From: Nanobdellota archaeon
Lineage (GTDB): Archaea; Nanobdellota; Nanobdellia; Pacearchaeales; GW2011-AR1
Reading direction: 5' to 3'
Assembly: GCA_027334715.1 (NCBI GenBank)
Contig: DAHWUG010000003.1
Location: forward strand, 1-64,000
DNA length: 64,000 bases
The notes below the pieces were generated by a model. That model was not told the DNA's origin. It did no database searches and was given only the letters and a program-made list of their open reading frames with translations. The translations under genes and the position numbers were made by a program. Of the stretch, positions 46,755 through 55,553 are shown in pieces. Position 1 is the stretch's first letter. Each line of letters opens with the position of its first letter.

Positions 46755-47381
46755 TTATTTTTTATGATTATTCTTTCTGTTTTTATTTATGTAATAAGCT
46801 AAGAATGTTATAAACGCAACAATCAAGATAACTGCTGTTACAATCTTAAGGAAAGAAGGAACAGCACTGCCAAAGAAATAACCAGTAGCTATTAGGAATA
46901 ATGTGTAAATTCCTGCGCCTATTGCGGTGTATGATATGAATTTGAGTACCTTCATCCTTGAAAATCCTGCAGGCAGGGAAATCAGATGTCTTATAACCGG
47001 AATAAGCCTGCTTGTGAAAATCGTGATTCCCCCATAATTCTTAAAATAATTTTCTGTAATGTCCAGATGACCTTTGTTTATGAAGAAGATTTTTCCGTAT
47101 TTTCCAACAAGATGATCAAATGTTTTTCTGCCTAGAAAAAGGGCTATTGCATAGCATAGCAAAGAGCCAATGATACTGCCCAAAACCCCTATCCCAAAGA
47201 CAAGAAAAAAATTCATTTTTCCTTGTGCAACAAGAGCCCCTGCAGGAATAAGAATAAGCTCGCTTGGCAAAGGAATTATGGAGCTTTCAATTGCCATGCC
47301 AACAAAAATCCCAAGATATCCCATGCTGTTCACAAAGGCGAGAATAGCATTTACAATCTGGGAAATAAAATTAAAGACCAT
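46755..47381 (-). CDS. DedA/VTT-domain membrane protein
   Basis: GMAIESSIIPLPSELILIPAGAL, FTSRLIPVIRHLISLPAG. Confidence 0.92.
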   Translation of the reverse strand: MVFNFISQIVNAILAFVNSMGYLGIFVGMAIESSIIPLPSELILIPAGALVAQGKMNFFLVFGIGVLGSIIGSLLCYAIALFLGRKTFDHLVGKYGKIFFINKGHLDITENYFKNYGGITIFTSRLIPVIRHLISLPAGFSRMKVLKFISYTAIGAGIYTLFLIATGYFFGSAVPSFLKIVTAVILIVAFITFLAYYINKNRKNNHKK

Positions 47382-47398
47382 TTAATTGCCTTTTTTCA

Positions 47399-47947
47399 TT
47401 ATTTTTTCCTTGATTTTGTTTTTTTGTAAAGAAAAATAATATCATGATAAAATGGTATTTTCTTTATTTTAAATGCCTTGACTTCTGCAAACCATATTGC
47501 AACAACAAAAATTGTGCTTATTGCATACCAGAAGAGAATATGGGTTATATCGAAAAAACTGGAGCCTGAAAAAGCCATTGAAGAAAGCAAAATTATTCTT
47601 AAAATGTTCAAAACAAGGAAGATTCCAAATGCCAGTAACAATATTTTAATCCTTTTTCCGATGGCAATCTCTCTTGTTGATAAGTTCAAAATAAGAAGCA
47701 AGTAGTATGCAGAACCGGCTATGCATGAAGGTATGAGCTCTATTGGGAAGATATTATTCAAGATGATTATATGCCCGCTTGCAATTAGGGTATTATAAAA
47801 AATACCAAGAATCCAGGACACAGGATAAACTGTTACAGGAGTGAAAATGGTGTAAAAAAGCCACAGATTTGGGATTGCAACAGCAATAAGAATCAGGTAA
47901 CGCAGGATCAGATCAAAAATTCCGTTTTTTTCAGTCATAAATAACAA
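47399..47947 (-). CDS. Archaeosortase/exosortase-like transpeptidase
   Basis: Multi-TM with Cys IPSCIAGSAYYLLLI, Arg LVLNILRIILLS, His FFDITHILFWYAIST in the expected order. Confidence 0.75.
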   Translation of the reverse strand: MLFMTEKNGIFDLILRYLILIAVAIPNLWLFYTIFTPVTVYPVSWILGIFYNTLIASGHIIILNNIFPIELIPSCIAGSAYYLLLILNLSTREIAIGKRIKILLLAFGIFLVLNILRIILLSSMAFSGSSFFDITHILFWYAISTIFVVAIWFAEVKAFKIKKIPFYHDIIFLYKKTKSRKK

Positions 47948-47986
47948 AGTGGAAACCTATTTAAATAATTTAACATTATCATCTAA

Positions 47987-48580
47987 ATGAAGGAAGTTAA
48001 GAAAAGAAAAGTTGTTTTCATATGGATTTTGATTGCAACAGTAATATTCCTTAGCTTTTACTTTGACCACAGCATTTCCCAGGTAGCCGAGAAAATAAGA
48101 ACAGCTGGCATGACAAATTTCTTCATTGCAATCACCTCGATGATTGCCGTAGTAATAATTTTCATATTTCTTAATGTGATATTTGCGGAAAGGGATAAAA
48201 GAAAATGGCTGATACCATTATGGCTTTCTGCTGCAATTTCTTATGCAATAGCATTCATTCTTAAGATAATAATACAAAGGCAAAGGCCTTTTGAACTGGG
48301 AATTGTAAGCATAGCAAACGGGGTAAAAGAGACTTTTGCTTCATGGGACTTTTCTTTCCCCTCTTCACATGCTATTCTTGTTTTCGCTGTGCTGCCCTTC
48401 ATATCAAAGGAATATCCAAAGCTTAAGTATGTCTGGATTGTTTTCGCATGCCTTGTTGCTTTCTCAAGGGTGTATCTTGGAGTTCATTTCCTCAGCGATG
48501 TTATCTCGGGCGCTGTAATTGGCTATCTTGTAGGATTTTTCACGCTGAAATGGTGGGAAGAAAAATTCAAAATAATCTGA
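47987..48580 (+). CDS. PAP2-family phosphatase
   Basis: KIIIQRQRPFE, FSFPSSHAILVFAV, FSRVYLGVHFLSDVISG. Confidence 0.93.
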   Translation: MKEVKKRKVVFIWILIATVIFLSFYFDHSISQVAEKIRTAGMTNFFIAITSMIAVVIIFIFLNVIFAERDKRKWLIPLWLSAAISYAIAFILKIIIQRQRPFELGIVSIANGVKETFASWDFSFPSSHAILVFAVLPFISKEYPKLKYVWIVFACLVAFSRVYLGVHFLSDVISGAVIGYLVGFFTLKWWEEKFKII

Positions 48581-48706
48581 ATTCAATGTTAATAAGAAGT
48601 ACAAGAATAAGTTCTATTTAAACTAAAGCATACAACATAGATAAGAGGTTATAGTTTAAAGTTAAGCAGATTATAATTTATAAAATAGAATAGTTAAAAC
48701 TTACAC

Positions 48707-50437
48707 TTACTTTCTTCTTCCTGATCTGACTGCAATAATTATTATTGCTATTATAAGGATTAAAATCAATATTCCTAATGCCCAAACCAGTGCATTGGTT
48801 GAGTTTATTCCAAGGAATCCGTTCTGTGCTTGGATGTTGACTGATACAGGCTGGCTTATTGTCTGTGTGCCTGATGCCAAGTCAAGTGAATAACTCTCTG
48901 TTCCCGAGGCGTTATTGTTTACATTAAATGTTGTTATGACATCATATGACTGACCCGGAGTAAGGGTTATTGTGCCCTGATTTACAGATGCTGAAGATGC
49001 CCATGTTTCATATCCTGAAACCTGAACAGTGTAAGTTCTCTGATTTGTTCCTGTGTTTGTTATTGTTGTCTTTACCTGCATAGGCTTTCCTGCCTGTCCG
49101 CCTGAAAGAATGCTTGCAGATACAGAAACTTGTGATTGAAGAGAACATCCTCCCTGAACTGTGAAAGGTATCAAATATTCTGAAGGGTGGTCTGTATTGT
49201 CTGAGAAGATATTGCCATTTTCATCAAGAACATCTAACTTCATTGAATATGAACCTTCACTGATTGCAGAGGGTACATTAAATGAAAATGAGAATTTCTT
49301 GCTGGTAAGGTCACCGCTTATATCTCCAACTGCAACATTCTTGCTTAATTGCAAAGATGGATCTGAACCAATAATGTCCATTGAAACAGAGCTCTGGTCG
49401 CTGTGTCCTGTATTCCAGAGAGTACCTGTAACCTGGACATTTTCTCCGCATTGGACAGTTGATGGCATGTTAATATTAGTTAAAGCAACAAAGTCGCTTG
49501 TATCTATTGATGCTTTTTTTGTCCCCAGTGCACAAACACTGTTTGAATTTGAATCTTGGCCATATGCAATTGCAACAAAGTAATAATGATCTCCTGTTGA
49601 TAATGTGGAAAAATCAGCATCTATATTGTTGTCAATTGAAAACTGTTGATATAACTGCTTTGTCTTTCCACCTGAAACATCAACACTCTTCAAATTTGAA
49701 GGGCTGATTACCCATTGCTGGTTATTTGAATCCCAAATACCCCAGTCAACTTGAACTCCATTAAGATCATTGCTTGAATTCTTGCTTTTTATATCAACTT
49801 CTGTATTGATATTTTCAAATGGAACCCAATGAGTATCATCTCCAACAGTTGTGTTTGCATTTAAAATAGGAAGCCCATTGTTAGTGAAAATAATTCCATT
49901 GACTGCCATCTGGCCCTGGCCAAATAAATTGCAATTAACTGCATTCTGCAAGTCAGAGCTCGTATCTTTTGCAAAGTTAATTGTAATTTTTATTGGAACA
50001 AATGATGAATAAGATTGGGGTGAGCTGGGGGTGTAGTATCCGGTCAAGTTCAATATTCCATTGTAGGTATCCAAAGGTTGATCAGAAGGTATTGTAAGTG
50101 TTAATGAAAAAGAAGTGCTTGTTCCATTAGATAGCATAAAAGGAAAATTAAGGTTAGTTGAAGGTGTTGCTAAAAAAGAGTTTGATGTGCCTGTTGCAGA
50201 AGTGAAATTTATTGGTGAAATTCCACTTATTGTAAAATTCCCTGTGCCATTCTCCTGAATCTGGAAATTTAAAGTGATTGTGTTTGCCGTGCCTGTTATT
50301 GCAGCATTTGTGTTATCAATTGTAAAAATGTTTGAACTATTTACTAATGTGATTGAGACAGACGCGCTTGCAAAACTCATTACGAATACCAAGGATAAAA
50401 TGCTCAATGCAAACAAGCTTAATGTTTTTGAGTTCAT
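48707..50437 (-). CDS. Secreted protein with CARDB/NEW3-like repeats and C-terminal TM-basic tail
   Basis: Signal peptide; C-term TNALVWALGILILILIIAIIIIAVRSGRRK. Confidence 0.7.
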   Translation of the reverse strand: MNSKTLSLFALSILSLVFVMSFASASVSITLVNSSNIFTIDNTNAAITGTANTITLNFQIQENGTGNFTISGISPINFTSATGTSNSFLATPSTNLNFPFMLSNGTSTSFSLTLTIPSDQPLDTYNGILNLTGYYTPSSPQSYSSFVPIKITINFAKDTSSDLQNAVNCNLFGQGQMAVNGIIFTNNGLPILNANTTVGDDTHWVPFENINTEVDIKSKNSSNDLNGVQVDWGIWDSNNQQWVISPSNLKSVDVSGGKTKQLYQQFSIDNNIDADFSTLSTGDHYYFVAIAYGQDSNSNSVCALGTKKASIDTSDFVALTNINMPSTVQCGENVQVTGTLWNTGHSDQSSVSMDIIGSDPSLQLSKNVAVGDISGDLTSKKFSFSFNVPSAISEGSYSMKLDVLDENGNIFSDNTDHPSEYLIPFTVQGGCSLQSQVSVSASILSGGQAGKPMQVKTTITNTGTNQRTYTVQVSGYETWASSASVNQGTITLTPGQSYDVITTFNVNNNASGTESYSLDLASGTQTISQPVSVNIQAQNGFLGINSTNALVWALGILILILIIAIIIIAVRSGRRK

Positions 50438-50572
50438 TTTTCTGTAATCATTCTGCAGTTACTATGGTTTATAAACATTTATGTTTTAGAAAATATAATT
50501 TTTTTGTATAATCAAGAAAAAAAAACTGAAAGAATTTATATAGTTAAATGTTTTATTTTATTAACGGTAAAA

Positions 50573-50956
50573 ATGGCAATTAAAGCTAGAGAAAATTCTG
50601 TTGGGGCGTGGGCTTTTTTTATAGGCATTGTTTTGACAATACTTGTCGGAATATTTTCAAGGGAGTCTACAAACTCAGTTATTCTGGTTGGAATAATGAT
50701 TTTCGGAGTTATTGTAGGCGCATTTGTCACTGAAAAGAATTCAAGCACTTTTTTGCTTGCATCTGTCGCAACGCTTCTTGCAAGCTTCGCCGGAATTCAG
50801 GGGTTTGCAGCCAATATTTCCTTAAGAGGCGCTGTATTGAGTGGAGTTGGGGTGGGAGCAATACTTGTTTCAATACTCAACGCATTGCTTTTCTTCCTTG
50901 TTCCTGCAACAATAATTGCTTCCTTGAAGCTTCTTTTCTCAATATCAAAGGTTTAA
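50573..50956 (+). CDS. Small multi-TM membrane protein
   Basis: MAIKARENSVGAWAFFIGIVLTILVGIF... Confidence 0.6.
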   Translation: MAIKARENSVGAWAFFIGIVLTILVGIFSRESTNSVILVGIMIFGVIVGAFVTEKNSSTFLLASVATLLASFAGIQGFAANISLRGAVLSGVGVGAILVSILNALLFFLVPATIIASLKLLFSISKV

Positions 50957-51194
50957 ACTTTGAGGTGTCTGTTAATAGGAGCATAACAGGGCCTTTTAGA
51001 TAAAAATTCACCTTATTATTCCATATAAATAGGATAAAAATTTTCTGGTTAGAAATGATTAAATGAATAAGCATAAGTCATATTAAAATAATAAGTAATA
51101 CCTTAGCTGGATGAAAAACTTGTTTGGTTAAGTTTATTCAGTCGGGATAATTACAATTACCTGCCCTTTAATAAAAGTTATTCCTATTTAGAAT

Positions 51195-51599
51195 TTAATC
51201 CCAGCGGCTGCCTATGTTTTCCCTGTCTTCCTTTGGCTTTGGCATTGCCTCTTTATGTATCTTTGCGAAAGAAGGAGTTACTATTATAACATTCTCTCCG
51301 AAACCGGCAATATTGCCTTCCATTGCATCTGTTGTCTTTTTTATCTTAGAAACAGCTCTTTTAAGTTCTATAGGATCTCTTTGTCTTAGGGTTTTTATGT
51401 CTATGACTGCAATCGTGTACCCTTCTCTAAGAGAATTGAGTATTGGATTAACCTCTTCATAGTCTTTAAGTGAAAAAAGCTTGACAAAAACCTTCTGGTC
51501 GATTTCCTCTTTTCCCAAATCTATCTCAACATAATCCTCGCCTGATGATTCACCACTAAGAGATTTTGAAAATGCTCTTTTTATCTTGTCGAAAACCAT
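51195..51599 (-). CDS. sepF: Cell division protein SepF
   Basis: VFVKLFSLKDYEEVNPILNSLREGYTIAVIDIKTL...NIAGFGENVIIVTPSFAKI. Confidence 0.85.
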   Translation of the reverse strand: MVFDKIKRAFSKSLSGESSGEDYVEIDLGKEEIDQKVFVKLFSLKDYEEVNPILNSLREGYTIAVIDIKTLRQRDPIELKRAVSKIKKTTDAMEGNIAGFGENVIIVTPSFAKIHKEAMPKPKEDRENIGSRWD

Positions 51600-51664
51600 A
51601 TTAAAATTAAATTGTAGATATTTATAAAGATTTCGTAATTATTTTGGATACCTTTTTGCCGTCA

Positions 51665-51982
51665 TTACTTTGTTATTTGTCGTTGAAGTTCTTCAATTTT
51701 TTCTGAAAAAGATTTTTCCTGGCGCTCAAAACTTTTTAATTTAAGGTCAATTATCTTCTCTTTTCTTGAAAGTTCTTCATTCATCTCTTTTTTGTCTGTC
51801 TTTATCATCATCTGCCCGATTATTTTGTACACTTCATCCCCTGATTTCTCAAGCTCTTTCAAGGCCGCCTGCGTTTCCCTGAGTTCTATCTGAAAAGCCT
51901 GCTTCTGTAGAAATAAATTTTGCATATTTTGCTCTGCAATCTGAAGCTCTTCAATGTTCTTTTCCCTGTCTTTGTCAGCCAT
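51665..51982 (-). CDS. pfdB: Prefoldin beta subunit
   Basis: LQIAEQNMQNLFLQKQAFQIELRETQAALKELEKSGDEVYKIIGQMMI. Confidence 0.9.
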   Translation of the reverse strand: MADKDREKNIEELQIAEQNMQNLFLQKQAFQIELRETQAALKELEKSGDEVYKIIGQMMIKTDKKEMNEELSRKEKIIDLKLKSFERQEKSFSEKIEELQRQITK

Positions 51983-51983
51983 T

Positions 51984-52121
51984 TTAAACAGCTTTCACTC
52001 TTTTAACGCGAGTTCTTGGCTTGTAAAAAATCTTGCTTCCGCAATTAGGGCAGACAAATCTTTTTTCAAGATTTGTATTCTGGATTTTTTTTCCGCACTT
52101 GAAACACTTATATATTGGCAT
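51984..52121 (-). CDS. rpoP: DNA-directed RNA polymerase subunit P
   Basis: Hand translation MPIYKCFKCGKKIQNTNLEKRFVCPNCGSKIFYKPRTRVKRVKAV; below ORF-track cutoff. Confidence 0.9.
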   Translation of the reverse strand: MPIYKCFKCGKKIQNTNLEKRFVCPNCGSKIFYKPRTRVKRVKAV

Positions 52122-52135
52122 TTTATTTTTTGAGA

Positions 52136-52354
52136 TTATTCAAGATAATAAACATCAGATGCAAATTTTTTTCCGCATTTTGCGCATTGCCAGATTCCTT
52201 TTGAAAGCCTTTTGACTCCTGGCTTCCCGCAAAATGGGCATTTCTGCTTTTTTCTTTGTTTGTTCTCTATTGCAACAGTTGAAACCCTGACTCTCTTTCC
52301 GTATTTTGCACCGAATCTTCCTGCTGACTTAGTTTTTTTTAGTTTTGATGTCAT
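52136..52354 (-). CDS. 50S ribosomal protein L37Ae
   Basis: MTSKLKKTKSAGRFGAKYGKRVR...CPFCGKPGVKRLSKGIWQCAKCGKKFA. Confidence 0.92.
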   Translation of the reverse strand: MTSKLKKTKSAGRFGAKYGKRVRVSTVAIENKQRKKQKCPFCGKPGVKRLSKGIWQCAKCGKKFASDVYYLE

Positions 52355-52364
52355 TTTAATGAAA

Positions 52365-52437
52365 TGGGGATGCCCGGATTTGAACCGGGGTCGCAAGGTC
52401 CCAAACCTTGAAGGCTACCAGGCTACCCCACATCCCC
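52365..52437 (-). tRNA. tRNA-Pro (anticodon UGG)
   Basis: GGGGATGTGGGGTAGCCTGGTAGCCTTCAAGGTTTGGGACCTTGCGACCCCGGTTCAAATCCGGGCATCCCCA. Confidence 0.92.
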
Positions 52438-52476
52438 TTGATAAAAAGGGTAGAGGGATATTTATAAACTATTTCC

Positions 52477-53208
52477 TTACTTCTTTTTCTTTGCTTCTTC
52501 AGTTTTTTTCTCTGGCTTTTTTTCTTCTGCTTTAGCTGCTTCTGGCTTTGCTTCTCCTTCCTTTCCGGATACTGTTGCTCCTGCTGTGGCTCCCGTTTCT
52601 GTAGTTGTCCCTGCAGCAGCTTCTGCAGCAGCCTTAGCAGCCTCTTCCTGAAGCCTGATTTTTTCCTGTTCTGCCTGAACTTTAGCGAAATATTCTGTAA
52701 TGCTTTTCTTTTTCTCTTCTGACATTTTTGTCCTTTCTTCTGAAATTTCCTTGTCGTATTTTCCATCTTCAATATCCCTTATTACATCAACCGGATTTTT
52801 GTTTTCTACAATGATTCCGAGAGTTATGCATGTTCCAAGAACGCTCTTAACTGCATTTTTTAAATTCCTGCTTAGCATGTTTGGCAATTTTGTCTTTGAA
52901 ACAGATATTATCTGCTCTATAGAAGCATTTGCAACTTTTGTCTTTTTTTGCAATCCCGAGCCTTTTTCAATTCCAAGCTCTTTTTTGAGCAATTCTGAAA
53001 CAGGTGGAGAAAATACCTTTATTTCTATGTTCTTTGTTGTGACATCAATTTCTATTTCAACAGGAACTTTCATTCCCTTGAAATTCTCAGTTGCCTGATT
53101 TACTTTTTGAATAACCTGCTGAATGTTTATCCCTGCTGGACCAAGCTTCTGGCTAAGTGCAGGACCTGGCTGCATGCTTCCACCATCAACCAACATTTTA
53201 ACTTGCAT
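52477..53208 (-). CDS. rpl11: 50S ribosomal protein L11 with Ala/Lys/Glu-rich C-terminal extension
   Basis: VKMLVDGGSMQPGPALSQKLGPAGINIQQVIQKVN. Confidence 0.93.
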   Translation of the reverse strand: MQVKMLVDGGSMQPGPALSQKLGPAGINIQQVIQKVNQATENFKGMKVPVEIEIDVTTKNIEIKVFSPPVSELLKKELGIEKGSGLQKKTKVANASIEQIISVSKTKLPNMLSRNLKNAVKSVLGTCITLGIIVENKNPVDVIRDIEDGKYDKEISEERTKMSEEKKKSITEYFAKVQAEQEKIRLQEEAAKAAAEAAAGTTTETGATAGATVSGKEGEAKPEAAKAEEKKPEKKTEEAKKKK

Positions 53209-53452
53209 TTTTTTGCCCCCTATTTCTAAAATAGTCTGATAATCTTATTGCAATGTAATGATGGTCACCTGAAACTAAGTCACCAAAACCATCTGTTACC
53301 AAAACAGAACCTGTTAAAGCCATCGGTAGAAATTTAGCACTTAAGCCGGTCTTTTGTTCAATTAAACAAGTTAAATAACCGTTAAAAGCTGCTCTTGCTA
53401 AACCAAAGAGTCTATCTTCAACTGGTTTTCTTATACAATCTTCTTCATGCAT
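53198..53452 (-). CDS. 84-aa hypothetical protein overlapping both L11 and Spt5
   Basis: MHEEDCIRKPVEDRLFGLARAAFNGYLTCLIEQKTG...; start/stop overlaps with both neighbours. Confidence 0.55.
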   Translation of the reverse strand: MHEEDCIRKPVEDRLFGLARAAFNGYLTCLIEQKTGLSAKFLPMALTGSVLVTDGFGDLVSGDHHYIAIRLSDYFRNRGQKNAS

Positions 53453-53906
53453 TTTCTTCTTCTCCGTTTTCTTCTCTTCTTACCACGCGAACATTGTCAA
53501 TCTTTATTGTCACGGGCAAAGGAACAACTGCTCCAAGCAAACTGACAACTACTTCTTCTTTCTGTTTATCAATTCTTAAAACTTTTGCTTTTTCGCCCTT
53601 AAGAGTTGAGCCGATTATTTCGACAATATCTCCCTCTTTTATGTCAATATTTTCCACAGAAGGCTCCACCATATTTTTTATTTCTTCGTAGCCGATTGTT
53701 TTTCCTATTATTCCCTTTACATAAGGCAGATTGAAAACAGCTTCCTCTGCGCTTTCCCTGTCCTCTGCTTCAAGAAGAACATATCCTCTAAGGCCATGGG
53801 GCCTTAAAACAGCATATGAATTAAGGTTCTTTTTCTCAATTCTGTCAGCAATCATGTCAACTGCTTTCTCTTCCTTGTTTGTCGTGACTTTTATTATGAA
53901 AATCAT
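53445..53906 (-). CDS. spt5: Transcription elongation factor Spt5 (NusG-like)
   Basis: NGN domain ...LRPHGLRGYVLLEAEDRESAEEAVFNLPYVKGIIG, KOW IKEGDIVEIIGSTLKGEKAKVLRID. Confidence 0.92.
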   Translation of the reverse strand: MIFIIKVTTNKEEKAVDMIADRIEKKNLNSYAVLRPHGLRGYVLLEAEDRESAEEAVFNLPYVKGIIGKTIGYEEIKNMVEPSVENIDIKEGDIVEIIGSTLKGEKAKVLRIDKQKEEVVVSLLGAVVPLPVTIKIDNVRVVRREENGEEENA

Positions 53907-54011
53907 TTTTTAATTCAGCTCCGTCTATGTCTTAACTTTTTAAGAAATAGACAATAATTATTAAAGATTTGGGTTTATAAACTTATCTGGGAAAGAGAGT
54001 GTTAAGTATTC

Positions 54012-54308
54012 GTGGCTCATATAATTGCTGTTAGTGATGAGGGCTTAGATGAGATTACAAATGGGATACTTTTATGCAGAAATCATCATAAGGCTTATGA
54101 CGCTGGGTTATTCGGAATAAACAAGGATTATAATATTATTGTGAATAGAAAAGCAATAAATAAGTTAAGAGATTTTGGTCTTGGCGGAGAAGCTGATAAA
54201 TTTGTAAGAGAATTAAAACAAAAAATAAATCTTCCAGATAACCCAGATTTTTACCCAAACAAAGATTACTTAGAGAAAAACTGCAAGCAGAAAGGAATTA
54301 GGCAATAA
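54012..54308 (+). pseudogene. HNH endonuclease, 5'-truncated
   Basis: AHIIAVSDEGLDEITNGILLCRNHHKAYDAGLFGI; in-frame TAA immediately upstream, N-terminal part missing at the TIR. Confidence 0.7.
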
Positions 54309-55214
54309 GTTTTTTCTGTTTTAAATCAAACCTGAATTTAGAGCCTTTAAGATATTCTTCTGAAAGTTCAAATGCTAACCATTTTCTCCCTAATTTTTCA
54401 GCCGCTTCTCCCGTCACGTTGCTGCCTGCGAAAGGGTCAAGCACAATATCGCCTTTATCTGTCAAGAATTTTATAAAAAATTCTGGTAACTTAAATGGGT
54501 ATCTTGCTGGGTGAATTTTAATGTTATGCTCATTACACATATTAAGATAATGCGTATTACTTTCCGTATTTGAAAATGTTAAGAAATTTGGAGGGATTGA
54601 ACCGCCCCTGTCTAAATTAAAATTCTTTCCTATGTGATGCCCAGAAGGTCTAACTTTTGAACGATAACCTTTTTGCATTATGTATTTCATAGCATCGCTG
54701 TAAGGCTGTAAAACTTTTGTGTTATTTGCTTTTGGATTAGGAGTTTTTGAAAACCATAAAATATATTCTACTGCATCTTTAACACGAATACGTTTAATTG
54801 TTACCCACATAGCAGGAGCAGGCAAAGCTGCGGGTTTAGTCCATATAAATTCCTGTGCTAAATGAAAATTAACTTGCTTAACTAATTCTACAATCAACTC
54901 ATACACATACAAGGAACGGGTAGCTGTCCCTTTCTGCCAGCTTCCAGCTATATTCAAAACAAAGCTACCTTCTGGTTTCAGAACTCTATAAAATTCTTTA
55001 GCAAAGGGCAAAAACCATCTTACATAAACTTCCGCATCTGCGTTTCCATATTCCTTTTTTGCACGCAAGCCATAAGGGGGGAGGTTACGATTAAGTCAAG
55101 TGAATTATCGGGGATGTGCTGAATTAGCTTTAAAGTATCTCCATTAAATGCTTTACCAAAATCAGTTTTATAGTATGGCTTTACCCCATTCATTATCTTA
55201 CTATTTTTTTGCAT
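54298..55214 (-). pseudogene. Beta-class DNA methyltransferase (m4C/m6A type), frameshifted at TSPPY
   Basis: Two ORFs 55020-55214 (LDLIVTSP) and 54298-55068 (LRAKKEYGNADAEVYVRWF...DPFAGSNVTG) join if the C6 run (55076-55081) were C7, giving TSPPYGLR. Confidence 0.88.
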
Positions 55215-55407
55215 TTTTCTTTTCTCCTTTTTTAAAGATTGTTTTTGGTTTTTTCCAATAAGGAGATTTACAAGATGGACAGATTTCAGGAATTTCTCCT
55301 ATATCACGTGGAACCCAAGAATGACCGCAGCGATAACAACGATGTCCCAGAATAAGAACATTAACACCATACGCCTCTTTATTCATAACTATACTTCGTT
55401 CTGACAT
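55201..55407 (-). CDS. Zinc-ribbon protein
   Basis: HRCYRCGHSWVPRDIGEIPEICPSCKSPYWKKPK. Confidence 0.75.
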   Translation of the reverse strand: MSERSIVMNKEAYGVNVLILGHRCYRCGHSWVPRDIGEIPEICPSCKSPYWKKPKTIFKKGEKKNAKK

Positions 55408-55489
55408 TTTAAATATTTACCTACGTTTTCAACACATCCTTTATATATAAACCTTTTGTTGTATATAGGATTAAACATACATAAAAGAG

Positions 55490-55545
55490 AGTATACCTAA
55501 TTAGTATACTCCATCACCATAATGCTTATATACCTACTTGGTATA
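55490..55545. promoter_or_regulatory. Two palindromic operator-like sites between divergent genes
   Basis: agtatac-ctaatta-gtatact (55490-55510) and tatacc-tactt-ggtata (55529-55545), just before the transposase ATG. Confidence 0.55.
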
Positions 55546-55553
55546 TAGAATAT

